DNA of 64,000 bases from the NCBI GenBank assembly GCA_030068145.1, contig JAPJBO010000004.1, positions 186,001-250,000 on the forward strand. The letters are read 5' to 3'. Positions 23,122 to 35,290 of this stretch are shown here, in pieces; position 1 is the stretch's first letter; every line of letters starts with the position of its first letter. The translations under genes and the position numbers were made by a program. Source of the DNA: Diplonema papillatum. Taxonomy: Eukaryota > Euglenozoa > Diplonemea > Diplonemida > Diplonemidae. The notes beneath the pieces were generated by a model, which searched no databases, was not told where the DNA came from, and saw only the letters and a list, made by a program, of their open reading frames with translations.

Positions 23122-24942
23122 CTAAGGAAAGGCATACTCGTCACCGTCGTCGTCGTCGTCTGCATCGTCGAAGGTGAGTGTCTGTGCTACTTTGTCCGGC
23201 TCTGCACACTCGGGTTGTGTGGCATCAACGGCCATGCTGCCGCTGGGGACGACGTCGCAGTGCGATGCCGTCGGTGGCTTCGGCTTGTTCAAGCTGAATA
23301 CAATGTTGATGCGCTCCGACGTCTTCCCGAGGCTGACGATGCAGCCGTCGTGCACTGGGTACTTCTGACCGGGTTTGCACTCCGCCGCGTCCACCTTCAG
23401 CTTTCGGCTTTCGAGGTAGTCAGCGTCGTCCTCGCCGGTCTGCGGTAGATTTAATACCCCGTGTGTGGGTGCCGTCAGCAACCCGAGGGTAGAAGATACT
23501 CAAGTTAAGTCTTTCGCATTCGCAATTCTGCTTACATACGTGTACCCCTCGGGAACCGTACCTAATCCCGGGCTTGTTTGAACCCCCAGCTCCCAGGCGA
23601 CCCCCCCTTTTCCTTATCATGGCACGCCCTGAATGCAAAGGGAGCCAACCGCCAGGTGCAGACACGAGCAACGGACGTGCCGCGGCTAGAGGAAGGGTTC
23701 GTTTATAAGCGCCTGGGTATATTTACATGGTTTCCCAAACGCTTCCACCTTTTATTCTGACACTTTCAATGTAGGCAAGCTTCTTCTTTTTTGATCCGGA
23801 GAGTTGAGGTCCAGCATATATCTGCGCACAACTCTGAATGCCACGTTCCCGAGACGGTAGGTCTTTACGGCGAACTTTGCTTTCCGTCGAACGAGTGGTC
23901 GACCAGTACCTGGCCTATGGGACCGAGTGGTCGACCAGTACCTGGCCTATGGGACCGAGTGGTCGACCAGTACCTGGCCTATGGGACCGAGTGGTCGACC
24001 AGTACCTGGCCTATGGGACCGAGTGGTCGACCAGTACCTGGCCTATGGGACCGAGTGGTCGACCAGTACCTGGTCTATGGGACCACTCGTTTTACGTGGT
24101 CCACTGCCTACTGCGAAGGCAGTGGGGCAGACCTGGACGCTGGCGTGGGTCTCCTCGCCACGTTTTGCTATTTGCTCGACGAACGCGTCACATGTGACAA
24201 AAAGGGGAAAAAGCCGGACGTCATACACACCTCTTCGCTGTAGATGGCTTCTAAATCGATGTACGTCTTGTTTGTCGACTTGAGATCTTCGACGAAGACT
24301 TGCCCATTATCCGTCACCTTTGTTTTGGATTACAAGTGCGCTGGTAAAGAAGTCAGCTAGACCCCTGTGTCGCTAAAACGGAACGCTGAACACCAGTGTA
24401 GACACGGTCAACCGCAGGGCTGATCTGATCGGAATATGAAACCGTGCTGACTTCAACTCAAGCTTTGCATGCTGCGGTTGACCGCGGAAGCAAACTCCGC
24501 AGCAAATAGATCTACCGAGTTCGCTGAAGATTCGCTGTCAGGCGGGCAGAAAGTCTGAGCGGGTACCTCTCTAGTCGGTACATTCAGTACCACCGACGCA
24601 CGGTGGCAGCGGTTTTTGAGTGAGCGTCGCTTATAACTCTGCTCAGAGTTCGACCTTCGGCCAATGAACTGCTTCTAGTGTACAACGCACGAAAAGCGTA
24701 GCACCGAGGGGGGTGTGAAGCCTCTTTCCCGGGGCTCTCAATAGCATTTGACCGGAGAGAAAGCATACTTCGATTAGACAGTGCACAGCGGATATTTTTT
24801 TGGTCTTGCACTGCAGCTCGGCGCTAGCGCCTCGCCCGACGCGATACTTGCCCGGCTGTGTTAGGTTCGAGCTCACTGGTGCACCGACTGGTGCGTAATA
24901 ATGAGACAGCACAGGACGCCTATCCTGGAGGACGCACTGCTT
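23122..24942 (-). CDS. FHA-domain protein (three exons, 5' end not found)
   Basis: Exons 24942-24769, 24317-24231 and 23439-23122 all join in phase 0 through GT-AG introns (451 and 791 bp). Together they build one forkhead-associated domain. Exon 1 holds YRVGRG and ISAVHCLIE (the Gly-Arg and Ser-x-x-His phosphothreonine-binding loops). Exon 2 holds NGQVFVEDLKSTNKTYID (the loop-and-strand with the conserved Asn). Exon 3 holds GQKYPVHDGCIVSLG and INIVF. After the fold there is a short Pro/Ser linker and an Asp-rich C-terminus (FDDADDDDDGDEYAFP) ending in TAG. FHA domains read phosphothreonine in DNA-damage, splicing and kinase pathways; the partner is unknown. About 192 residues are seen. Exon 1 has no ATG and begins after a plausible acceptor (TTTTTATCAG), so at least one more 5' exon exists. 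Intron 2 contains the 32-bp minisatellite. Confidence 0.7.
23893..24084. repeat. 32-bp minisatellite, six copies, intronic
   Basis: Six head-to-tail copies start at 23893 and recur every 32 bp, each with GAGTGGTCGACCAGTACC and GGCCTATGGGACC. The first five are identical and the sixth differs at one base. Each unit holds the palindrome GGTCGACC. The array lies within intron 2 of the FHA gene. Confidence 0.92.
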
Positions 24943-26104
24943 CTGATAAAAACGTGCACGAGGCTCGGATAAGGCAACTGTATCAATGAAGTTCGGTTTT
25001 TAACTCGTGCGCCAGCGCGTGTTGGACATGCCCAGAACTATCACTGGCTCTACAGTGTATTGTATAAAGGCTAATTAAGCCGTTGGCAGCCTGTTTTGCC
25101 GGTTGATCTGAACAGCGGCTGCGTCGAGTCAGTGCTCTAAGAGGCGAAGAAACAAACTCTATGTCGGCATACCTTCAGGTCACACGTTTCACCGGTGGAC
25201 GCCTTCGCTTGGCCGACCGACCTGTTGCGGAGAAATAAAGAGAGAGACTAATAATGTATGTAATAAAGAAATGTCGCGTTTGCATTCGGTATCAATAATA
25301 CTATGTCTCGGTATCAATAATACTATGTCTCGGTATCAATAATACTATGTCTCGGTATCAATAATACTATGTCTCGGTATCAATAATACTATGTCTCGGT
25401 ATCAATAATACTATGTCTCGGTATCAATAATACTATGTCTCGGTATCAATAATACTATGTCTCGGTATCAATAATACTATGTCTCGGTATCAATAATACT
25501 ATGTCTCGGTATCAATAATACTATGTCTCGGTATCAATAATACTATGTCTCGGTATCAATAATACTATGTCTCGGTATCAATAATACTATGTCTCGGTAT
25601 CCGAGAGAGAGAGAGGACGTGCGCGAGTTGCTCAGAAAGGCAAGCGATGTGTGCCTGGTCCCAAAGCGCCGACGGTCAACAGAAATGCGTCGCGTCGTTT
25701 GGTTAATTAGCCATTCTATCCCCTTCGTTGACCCGGTGGTGAAACGCGATGCACCGTGTCGTGTCAGAAAGAGACAGGCGATGCGATGCAATCCAGGTGA
25801 CGGGGATGGACCGGCAGAGTTATTTTATTGTGTCGTTGGCAACAAGTCACTGCGCGAGCTGTCACTTTTAAAGAATCATACGTCATCGGCGGTATTCTGG
25901 GGCAGGTACAAAGCTTCGGCGTGTCAGTAGGTCGACTATACCCCTCGTCCCCCAAACAGAACCCCCCGGGTCTCTGGTCGTGAGTGTTTGAAGCAAGTCT
26001 TCGAGTCGACTGTGGAGACTGATGATGCGAATTGCACCTGTTTGCAGCCAGCACTGCTTTCCAGCTGTAGGAAGTACGATGCCCTCTAAGGAAACAGTTA
26101 CTGG
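24943..26104. other. Gene-free stretch with minisatellite
   Basis: Apart from the 22-bp array at 25286-25600, I see no gene, RNA or element here. The array is followed by a short GA run at about 25602-25614. Confidence 0.5.
25286..25600. repeat. 22-bp minisatellite, about 14 copies
   Basis: The unit CGGTATCAATAATACTATGT plus CT repeats about 14 times without visible variation between copies. The inner part (TATCAATAATA) is AT-rich and the array lacks coding potential. Identity between copies implies recent expansion. Confidence 0.95.
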
Positions 26105-26321
26105 CTAGCTACTAAAAGACTGCCTCGTCTGCGTCTGGATCTGCGTCTGGATGGGAAAGCGGTGTCCTCGGGACGGCTGGTTGGATGGAAGGCTGCTCGT
26201 TGCTTCTTTCCTCGATTCGGTAACCTCGTCGAAAACTGTAATCTTTCTTTTTGTTACAATATTTCCAGTCTTCCTTGCCACTTGCGCTCCGTCTTCTACT
26301 GCTCCTACAGTACCAGTGAAT
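26105..26321 (-). CDS. Possible terminal exon, unknown protein
   Basis: Behind an acceptor (TACTGTAG|G at about 26321) a frame reads 71 codons to a TAG, including VTKRKITVFDEVTESRKEAT and a Gln-Thr repeat near the end. Codon choice is even and the reading is protein-like. However, no upstream exon or domain was found and the area is repeat-rich, so this is tentative. Confidence 0.25.
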
Positions 26322-26392
26322 GCGTTGAAACAAAGCAAAAACTGCATCGGGAAACGGAAAGAACGCTTGTGTTTCAGAGAGAGAGTCACCAA

Positions 26393-29300
26393 TTATTTCT
26401 TGTGTGAATCAGCCGAAGCAACAAAACCAATAGGAAATGCGAAGGGGCGGAAAGCAGAAACACAGAGACACACGAGGCAGAAAGACGAATCACAACAAGC
26501 AATATTATGGTCTCCACCGTCAGGTGAATTCCCACTGAGTGCCGGAATGCCTCAAACCGAGACTTGAAGATGTGCACCACCTACAGCCGATCGCCGCCTC
26601 TGCAGGAGCAATGGACTTGCACTGGTGACAACAAGGGCTGCCGAAGCTGGGAGGGGGGCGGTAAAATGCAACAACAATCAACGAACTACGAACAGAATGC
26701 ATCATTGTTTGAAAGCTTTCAGTCTAAGACCACCCGGGTCCTTTCTCCACGCGTATGTTGCAGCCTCAGTTGTAGAAACGACAAATGGGAGAAGCCGGAG
26801 ACAGCATGCACAGGGGGGGCACGTCCTGCTTCCCTTTTCCCCCTTTTACTCCCGGAAGGGGATCGATCCGGATCTCCAGCAATTTCTGCCTGTCGGATCT
26901 CGGTCGCAAAGCTTGCCTCGCAAACCCAGTAGTGGCGAGGCGGGTTAGGCACACGTCCCGAAGCCGCCTTGCTGCACAATTTACCTGGCACGGCTTCCCT
27001 CGCCCCCAAAAGGAGCGCAACCATGCGTGCAAGTAGGCGCTTCACACGACAGCTGCATCAGGCTTATTCCAGAGTTCGCTAGGGGACACGGCAATGCCTA
27101 CCGCTCAGACCCGCAATCGACTGCCCGCGGTGTTCCGGGCTACCAAATAATTTCCTCCATGCACGCGGACGAAACAGAGCAAACACACGATTGCTTGTTT
27201 CTTCTGGCTGTGTGTTGCACACTAACGACCGCGACCAGAGCCATACCGCCCCACGGATACTTTCCTCCTGTCTTTTCTTGACTGGTTCTTGGGTACTCAG
27301 CTGCACACGTACACCGCTCTTGTGCGGCTGCTTGATGCGAGAGCTTATCGTACCTGATGAGCTCTGGCGGCGTACGCTTCTTACTTTGCTGACCCAACCC
27401 CATCCCCTATCCGCGACGACCTTACGACACCTCGATGCATTTGAAGGCTTCTTCTTTCCAGCGCTATGTGGCCTACACGACTCCGGTTCACGGTAGAGAG
27501 GGTAAATCCTGCTTTAATGTTCAGACACAACACAGCGGCTCGTGCATGTTGTATGATCCTAGCAGCAAGTCTTCTCAAGGGACATGAAATACCGATACGA
27601 GCTCGTCACTCGCACAATACTCACTTCCTAGCCCCGGTTCGCTGCTCCGTCCTTGCTGTTGCGTGATACAAAACTGATGGTGCGTAAAAACGTTGCGAGG
27701 CCGTGCTCGCGTGTGTGTCACGATCTTCTCCACAGCGAGGGGGGGTGAACATACGGTTCCTTCTTCTCGGGTTAGCAACTGGCAAGCTTTGTACAAAAAC
27801 GCCAGTTCTCGTCGGAATAGTACTAATCTTCCAAGATCTTGGATGCTATGATCAAATACTGATGGGGGGAGTGAGTTGTTTCCGTTGAACGCAGTGCCTG
27901 ATCCATTTTTGCGTACGCAGTTGAAAACGCCACGTTTGCGGCAACAGAATGCCTTTGACATTTCATATTTGGTAAAAACAAAGAAAGTGAGAGCGAGAGA
28001 GAGAAGACCAGCAAACTAGGTCAACGGCCCCACCGTCAGGTGGGCCAGGCTAGATCCGGGGCGGCTCCCTTGGAGGAACAGGGGCGGAAATTGTCGCGCC
28101 CTCGCGGTTCCACAGAGCCTCCACGGGACAGAGGGGTTCGCAGTTTTCACTGTTTTTCCCTTCCGCACACGCAAGCCGGCTGATTCTGATTCTCACAATC
28201 TTTTAGTGCGTTGCCAAAGAATTTCTACTTACCTCTGTAGACACTCTTTGAACTCCAACTGAATGCACTGTCCTTGACTTTGAACTCGGTCACCCCACGA
28301 TACCAGGGAGCACCAGTCCACATCAGGGGAAAGTGAGTGTATCGTGCAATAGTGGGGGCTTCTTTGCATTCTTTCTCCACTTTGGACTTCTCACACGGGC
28401 CAACCAGACCGGACCAAAAAAAGAGGTCGGGACCTTTTTGTCGGTCAGTTGCCTGTGACGGCGTTCATTGGGTTGTTTGTCAGGTATTAGTTTCCTTACA
28501 ATAGCTTGCTGATCTGCTGCGATGGTCTGCGGTTTCCGAATTTTCTTTTTTGGTCTCCGGTAGAATTGAAACATTGCAGCAGCGGCGGCAGACGCCCGTT
28601 TTGCAGCGGGGATGACAGCGAACCATGACATCCCAACCCTGGGGGAGAAACAAGAGCTCGTCGCCTGACCAGGCATGACTACGTAGGTTGAGGGGGGTGG
28701 GGCGAATATGAATAGGGGGCGGAGTACGACGATGCGAGACCTTTCTTTCGGACAAGGGAGGGGGCAAGACGGAGCGATACAGAACGGAAAAAAAAAAACG
28801 AACAGATGTAACGAAGCGATCCCGCTTCGAGCACTGACAACATGGGGTTGAGAGGCTGGCGGGACCTAGCATCTTGTGCACGTGGAGAAGTGGACAAAGA
28901 GGGGATTAGCCCCAGGAAAGGGGAAATGCTTGGTGAGCGAGTTGGGCTGGGAATTTATGCGTCGCCTTGTTTGATACTACGTGAAACCTTCCGCCAAGCT
29001 ATAAGCAGGTACAAACTTCCGGCAAAAATCAGGCCCAGCATCATCAGCATGGAAAGCACTTGTATTAATGTTTGTCGTATCTTTGAAGGACTGAAATGAA
29101 GCTGACGCGGGAAGTCAGTCCAGACTAATCGTAGTACTACAAGCGCACCATAGGCTCCATTGGCATTTTGACGTTCGATATTTCAACCACTCCTTGCAAC
29201 TTGCCTCTAAAGTTGTGGTCGTATCTAACAACCTATCTAAGAGTCTTGGGCCTCCAGGATGTGAGCCACGCGCTGTGAAACCTTGATGCTCAAGTCGGCG

Positions 29301-30068
29301 CCTATACGACTTCCGGACCGAAATCAAGAAGATTCCTAAAGAATCGGAATCCTCGAGCCATTCTGACTTCACCAATCTCAAGCGGGAAACCGCTAGCACA
29401 ACAACGGTGACCACAGGAATAATAATAAGAACGGGATCCGAATCCGGCACCCGAGAGTTGGGAACGTCAAGCACCGACTGCGCCACGGCACGCGGAGCCC
29501 CAAAAACCGAAGCCAAATAATGGCAGGTGTGATGTGCTGGTACCGGTGCTCTATGGTTCTCCCAGAATAGCTCGTAGCTTGCTTAGAGAGCAAGCTTTCA
29601 GGATTTCGTCTAGGCTCGGAAAATGCACGCTGGTATGCTACCTTTCGTTGTCGGCGACACTTCGCCACGGTTCGTTCGTGCGGTATCTTTCTCGCTCAGG
29701 CATTTCCGGAGGTGGGGTCAGCACTGATAAACGGAGTAGCGCCACGGGCAGTGATGCTTTGACCCGCAAATTGGTTGCTTGGGGACGGTGGGGCAAGGCA
29801 GTGCAAGAAAACGCTACGCAAGCTACAGACTCGCGTGCGAAAAACCTTTGGCAAAATCCACGAACCGGCCCGCAATTCCGGTCTTGCACGTAAAGTAGCC
29901 ACAACCGAGAGAGGGGAGACCGTTGGGAAATTTTGCCGCGTGTAGCCGTTTTGTTTGTTTGTGTTGTCTGATTCCGTGAACGTCACTTTTCTTGGCTAAC
30001 GGGCCCCGCCCTGGGACCAGTGCCAAGTATTTCCTTCCTGTTCATCAATTCTTTTGTACAATACAATA
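26393..30068. other. Gene-poor, repeat-derived stretch
   Basis: No gene can be supported. About 27595-27970 shares phrases with 45990-46150 (GAGCTCGTCAC, TGATACAAAACT, then GTTGAACGCAGTGCCTGAT), so both are copies of one degraded dispersed repeat. The tRNA-like fragment at 29433-29495 is listed separately. Confidence 0.45.
29433..29495 (-). repeat. tRNA-like SINE fragment
   Basis: On the minus strand the box A-like TGGCGCAGTCGG (29484-29473) is followed 27 bases later by a box B-like GGATTCGGATCC (29445-29434). A short TTATTATT tail follows. It has no proper anticodon stem, so I read it as a remnant of a tRNA-derived SINE and not a tRNA gene. Confidence 0.45.
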
Positions 30069-30255
30069 TTATTGGAAATGCTTGAGGAGACTGCCAGTTG
30101 CAATAGATCAAGGAGGTAAATGTGCTGTAGCCCACACGAAACACAGGTAAATCTGGGTTTAGTGGCGGATGTAAGCGTTCAACAAAAAATGCCGAAGCAG
30201 CTCGACAGGACAGGTGCGGTGAGCTGGGTGAACAAAAAAGACCCACTTTGTAAAG

Positions 30256-30922
30256 CCCCCCCCCCTCGTACTATTTAGGCAGTCGTACTATTTAGGTAAA
30301 TAGTACGAGTGTTGTTTTTTAAAAGTTTTAGGTGGTGCCCACGACTTTTAAGCTTAAATTCCGGCTAAGAGCTCACGCTCGTCCCTTCCCCGTTTCTCTT
30401 TGATGCAGGTGAAGGACAGGTATCAGCATGCAGATCCAGCACAGTGAGCGCGTCCAGGTCCAACATCACTGATTCGTCAAGGTTCACCACCTCTACTGCA
30501 TCAGCAATGCGAGAGCTGCTGCGAGCAGTGTGTGTTTAGTCCTTCTGAGCCAGTTGGGCATGTGTCACTTAGAGTGATGCTGAATGCTCCACTCTTTAGT
30601 GACACTGAAACCGCATTTTTCTTGGTTCAGTGTCACTTACTTAAGGTTAGCTTACTGGGTTTCCGCCGAAATCTTCCGTTTTTCCAATTCTTCTAAGTGA
30701 CACTGAACCCGCATTTTTCAGTCACAGTGGACAAAAGTGCATGAGTGTCACTTAGAGTGAGACCTCACTCTAAATGACGCCGAGCCCCGATTCTCTCGGT
30801 TCTAAATGGTGGTTCAATAGTGGCTAAATAGTGGCTAAATAGAACGAGTCACTCTGAAACTTTGGGGGGCTTTTTCAGGAAATATCTGATGATGATCATC
30901 TAAATAGTACGAGGGGGGGGGG
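30256..30922. mobile_element. MITE-like element, perfect 23-bp terminal repeats
   Basis: It begins with ten C then TCGTACTATTTAG and ends with CTAAATAGTACGA then ten G, a perfect 23-bp inverted repeat. A second copy of CGTACTATTTAGG lies just inside the left end. The interior (about 30540-30780) has several copies of GTGTCACTTAGAGTG in both orientations and no coding potential. It is inserted into the R copy. Confidence 0.7.
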
Positions 30923-31581
30923 CAAGGGTACCTGTAAATCCAGGGTCTCCGGGGCCCGGGCCCCGGGCCCCGGGTTAGCGCTAGGGTCCAGATAGGGTCC
31001 AGGCCCACGGTAATCACGCCATCCAAGGATGGAATCGTCAATATTGCAGCTTCCACAACAAGCGGAGAGCAAGACGAGAAAAAATCAAGAAATAAACTTG
31101 ATAAAATTTGATAAAAAAAGCTCACAGTCGTGCATTTACCATAGGGGCTGAGCGGGCGGAGGCTCTAAGGTGAAATGGTCAAAATGCCCTGGGAAAAATG
31201 TGGGACAAAAACTTTCCGAAATGCGAGCTTTTAGGGATTCCGGCCCAAAAAAAAATTTTTTTTTTTTCAACACCCACCTTGCCACCTGTGACCTTGGGTG
31301 ACTGAGCCGTGGTACCCTTTAGACAGCCAGCTAGACCTGCCAGAACCTGAAAACCTCCTTCAGGTTTCGTGGCTGTGTCGAAAAATACATTCCGAGGACG
31401 TTTTTGAACGCTTTTGAATCCGTTGAGCTCAAGGACAGTCTGGGGCCCTGGAATGGAATTGTAAACGAATTGCATCTCGCACCAGAGAGTTTTTCCTTTG
31501 GTAATCGTTCAGGGCCAAAACCCTGGAAAATTTTCCAGGGCCCGGGCCCCGAGTTACAGGTACCCCTGGGGGGGGGGGGGG
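30923..31581. mobile_element. Second nested MITE-like element, poly-C/G ends
   Basis: It adjoins the previous element. Its left side has AAGGGTACCTGTAA and GGGGCCCGGGCCCC. Its right side has the same in reverse (GGGCCCGGGCCCCGAGTTAC, then AGGTACCCCT and a run of 14 G). The G/C runs at the junctions make the exact order of insertion hard to read; the first element may have landed inside this one. No gene is visible inside. Confidence 0.55.
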
Positions 31582-31649
31582 CTTTCGTTGTATTGTTTTC
31601 TCCCTCTTGCCTCCTTCGAAACGAGCACAAGGCAGTCCCTCGAGTATTT

Positions 31650-34339
31650 CTTCAGTGCGTCAAGAAATGATACTAACACAGGAAAACGGGGAAACGGCCA
31701 GCCATCGGAGGTCAGCAGGCCTTGAACAGCCGTACGCCGAAGCGTGGCTCGAATCCGAAGTCTCTGAGACACGGGAGGGGTGATACCTTGCTATGATGTT
31801 TAGACAGAACACTGCCTCTCGTGCGGGGGGGGTCACCCCGGGGGTGACAGAGGTGAGACTCACCTTTGGACAAACTGATTTTCGTTGACCGCATTCACAC
31901 AAATTCTGGACGTGGTTTCAGGTGGAAAATTGGTAAATGATCATGATCAGAGGGTCCTACTTGGGCGGTTCAGTTTCCTCACACGTTGCATGTGGCTAAA
32001 ACAAAAACGGCCCCTACCCCAAGTGCAGTACAATTGGCTGGGTTCATGAATGTGTCCATGTCCAATGACCAAGATCCCTGGCAAAATTCGAACCCGGGGG
32101 TTCTGACAACGAACAGAAGTCCGTCCCAACTCTGGGGGGCATACATTGTTAATTATTCCCTTCCTTTCATTGCTACCGGATCGCGAACCAACGCCGCAAG
32201 CCCGCAATGCCCAACGTTGAACATTGGCCTGGGTCTGGGAACTGACAACCCTGACCAAGGCTGCAGCCTTGTGAGGCAGGGAGCGGACTCCTTGACGGAA
32301 AGAGAGGAATTAAACAATACACTCTACTGCACTGTGTGGGCAGAGCACTGCGGCTTGGTGCTGTGGGTAAAAGAGAGGGAGACGAGACAGAGTGCAGGGT
32401 GCCATTTCTTTCGATGGACGCCAGCCTGCGGCCCCGCTCGTCTCGCAGGCAGGCTGCGGAGAAGGAAGAATGGGTTTGGAATATGATGATTCGTAGCTCG
32501 TCACATCACGAAACACCCATGCCACGAGAGCAAAGGCTTATCAATTCGTTCTCTTTCACAAGGTAGCACTACCATGCGGGGGAAAGCCTTAGTGTAATGT
32601 CTACACAGTGTCATGTCATGACAGTGTAATGTCCGCAGCCTCTCATGCATATGCTTGAACTAGCATCGAAGACAAAGAGAAGGATTTCCAGACTCCGTCA
32701 GCAGCGAATGAACCCACGAGGGGCTAAGCATAGCCCTCTATTTTCACTGTTGTTCGCCATGGTATTGTGCGCCTGGTTGTCACTTGTAATCCTAGGACTA
32801 AGCCGAAGTTGGAACTCAGTAGCTGTCGGAGCCCTGGTAGACTGGTGTGCGTCTGCTGTTTGTGCAACGTACTTTGTTAAACGTAGATCTTGAAACTGCA
32901 AGTGCTTACGAATGCACCGGCTGAGTTAAGCATCTGATGACCTGCATGCAGGTATGCCTCAACTAGACTTCTACTGCACTACAGAGCTGGTTCCTCGGAT
33001 CCTTCCCCTTTCATTGTTCATCCGGAAGGGACACATGACCCTTGCTGTGCTATGGGCTACGGTTTGGGGGTCTATATGGCTGAGGGGGCCAAAACGATAC
33101 TCGCTTTTTTGAAGTTGGCTGTGGTAAAGTAGAGCGACGGTGTTTTAGAGTCTCCGGTTGGCCGCAGAAGCTTGATTGAGGGGCTTCTTTTCAGGGACAG
33201 TCAGTTTCCGGCAGAAAGAAACTGGGGTTCGAACCAGAAAGCAACCCGAGCTAATACTGACAACCCGAGCTAATACTGACAGTTTCAGCGCATATGTGCA
33301 TCGAATCGCACACGGAAGACTTGAAAGACAGATTGCAGGGCGAACTGCGGGCAGCAGCCAGATTCGCGACGCCATCTGTCGTTAGAGCAAAGAGAACACA
33401 CCCCACATACATACAGCCAACTCGACTTCGCCAAAGCACCCGAGAAAAGTCCAGTTCACGGGCATTGGCGCGGGGACAACAGCTGTGTTCAGCACCTGGC
33501 ATTCCGCTTCGGCTAATAACTCTGGTTTTCCACACCTTGTCACCACTCCGCCTGGTGGGGGATGAAGAAAAGACTTCACCTCCGCGACCGTGCAGTACGC
33601 CTACAGCCGCTGGCCAAACCAACTTGACTGAGGCAACGCACCAGGTCAGTTCACGGAAACTGGCCAGAGCGGTGCGGAACATCACGCTCCGGCGACGAAA
33701 GTAGCCTGTTACGCCTACCTATTGGTACGGACAAGGGCAATGACGTTCCTTGCCCTGAAGTCGTTGTCAATCCGAGGGACGCAACTGTGGGTAGGTGGAT
33801 GGCAAACATATGGAAGAAAAACGGAACAAAGAAACGTCAGGCACACGTTGCATAAATTTAGTTGGTCTCCGTTTGAACAGAGAGCGAGCATTGGATTAAA
33901 CAACACTTTCTGCAACTTTCCGATGCAGCTGTTGTCCCTCTCTCAGTATGAAACACGCGTGGTCGGTAAAATCCTCAGAAGGGGACTGTGTATGGGGTGG
34001 AAGATGATCATCTCTCTACATAATACCCCTGTGACCTCAGACTTCTCCACACGGTTAGACCGCGTGAATATTGGCCATCAGAACGGACCATTGCTACCAG
34101 AGAGTGAGCAGCATGGCGCCTACGCAGTAGGCCAAGCTCCGGCTCTGCCGTCCAGGGTGCAGGGATTCGTAAGGCCCGACGCTGTGGCTTCAAGAATGAC
34201 GGAGTCGGCAGCGATGTTTGTCAACTGGGCTACGGCGGTCCCTGTTTGAAGCAAGCCACAACACGACACGCTGCCAACCGTCATGTTTCGATAACGACCA
34301 ACTACAGCTTGTCACGTAATACAAACGGCAGTAAACCTG
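31650..34339. other. Gene-poor, dispersed repeats
   Basis: No gene is supported. 31965-32008 is a copy of the repeat at 2708. 32690-32775 is similar to 39790-39875 (GAATGAAACC-type, then CTCTGTTTTC and GGTGTCGTGCGC). A 21-bp direct duplication (ACAACCCGAGCTAATACTG) lies at about 33240-33280. Confidence 0.45.
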
Positions 34340-35290
34340 CTAGTAGAGTATTCCGGGTGGGTTTCGCGTTCGCTCGTTCGAACGAGAAACGCGCGTCGAG
34401 TACACAATGCATTGTGGAGCACCCCTGAGAGAGAAAAAGAGGGGCACACACCAGCGAGACGGGCGATCGGCCAGGAGGTCTTGGAGGAGGTTGTGGGCCT
34501 GGCCATTGGGCCCAGTGGGCTCCGATGGGTTGGCGTGCGCAGCGGCTGCTGCTTGGTGGTGGGGGCGCAGCTGGGCTGCGGGGAGCGGCTGCGGGGGCAG
34601 GTTGCCCCGGTTGGACAGCACCCGGTTGAGGATCGCGGAGACCCGGTGCGACGAAGGCGGCAGCACGACGGACGGCAAGCCGGAGCGGATGCCGCCCGAG
34701 GTGGGCGAAGGAGACTGCGACGACGTCCGCGTCGACAGGATGCGAACAGCCAGCGGAGGAGGCGCCCAACGCCGAACTGCAGCCCCCGTCGCGACCGCGG
34801 GAACTGGCGGCGCGAACGAAGAAGGCCGAGTCGGCGTTGCAGGCGGGGTCGACGACCTGGACTGGGGGTAAGTGTTCCAAGTCAGGCCTTGCACAGGGTT
34901 CGGAGTCGTCGCCCGCCTCCTGGATGTGCCCGTCGGCGCGGACGGTGATCGCACGCCGATTTTCCGGAGAAGGTCGAGTGTGGCGAGGGCAGACGCCCCG
35001 TCCTTGGAGTGCACGTTCTCCTTGTCCCGGGCCTCTGCCTCCTCAAGGGCTTCGACGAGGGCGTAGTTCAGCGGGAACCCGCGGTGCGGCTCCCTGCTGA
35101 AGACCCGGCAGCACGGGCACGGCACCCCCGCCGCCGCCGCCTCGCCGGCCACCTTCGCCTTCTTCTTCTGCCGCGCCATCAGCAGCGACAAGCACTTGCT
35201 GCAGAGCGTGTGTCCGCAGTTCAGCAGCTTCGGCAGCCGCGAGAACGGCCGCGGCGCGAACCCCACTAGGCACACCACGCAGTCCGGCAT
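34340..35290 (-). CDS. RING-finger (C3HC4) protein, likely E3 ubiquitin ligase
   Basis: A 316-codon frame starts at ATG 35290. An N-terminal RING-HC finger is clear: Cys4, Cys7, Cys25, His27, Cys30, Cys33, Cys58 and Cys61, with NCGHTLCSKCL and PCPCCR. The spacing between the third and fourth pairs is lengthened by a Lys/Ala loop. The rest is Ser/Pro/Ala-rich and disordered, with no other domain. Such fingers bind E2 enzymes and promote ubiquitin transfer; the substrate is unknown. A minus-strand CTTATAAGG lies about 40 bases upstream of the ATG. After about residue 280 the frame crosses a possible donor (CGCTG|GTGTGTG), so the last 35 residues to the TAG may be intronic read-through and a further exon may exist. 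Confidence 0.75.
   Translation of the reverse strand: MPDCVVCLVGFAPRPFSRLPKLLNCGHTLCSKCLSLLMARQKKKAKVAGEAAAAGVPCPCCRVFSREPHRGFPLNYALVEALEEAEARDKENVHSKDGASALATLDLLRKIGVRSPSAPTGTSRRRATTPNPVQGLTWNTYPQSRSSTPPATPTRPSSFAPPVPAVATGAAVRRWAPPPLAVRILSTRTSSQSPSPTSGGIRSGLPSVVLPPSSHRVSAILNRVLSNRGNLPPQPLPAAQLRPHHQAAAAAHANPSEPTGPNGQAHNLLQDLLADRPSRWCVPLFFSLRGAPQCIVYSTRVSRSNERTRNPPGILY

Larger units (their letters stand above)
30070..31649. repeat. R-family MITE copy, split by nested insertions
   Basis: 30070-30252 matches the first part of the R family (GGAAATGCTTGAGGAGACTG ... AAAAAAGACCCACTTTGTA). 31585-31649 matches its last part (TTGTATTGTTTTCTCCCTCT ... CCCTCGAGTATTT). About 1.33 kb of other element DNA sits between, so one R copy was interrupted. 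The left part also holds a 50-bp extra segment bounded by a repeated AACAAAAAA. Confidence 0.75.
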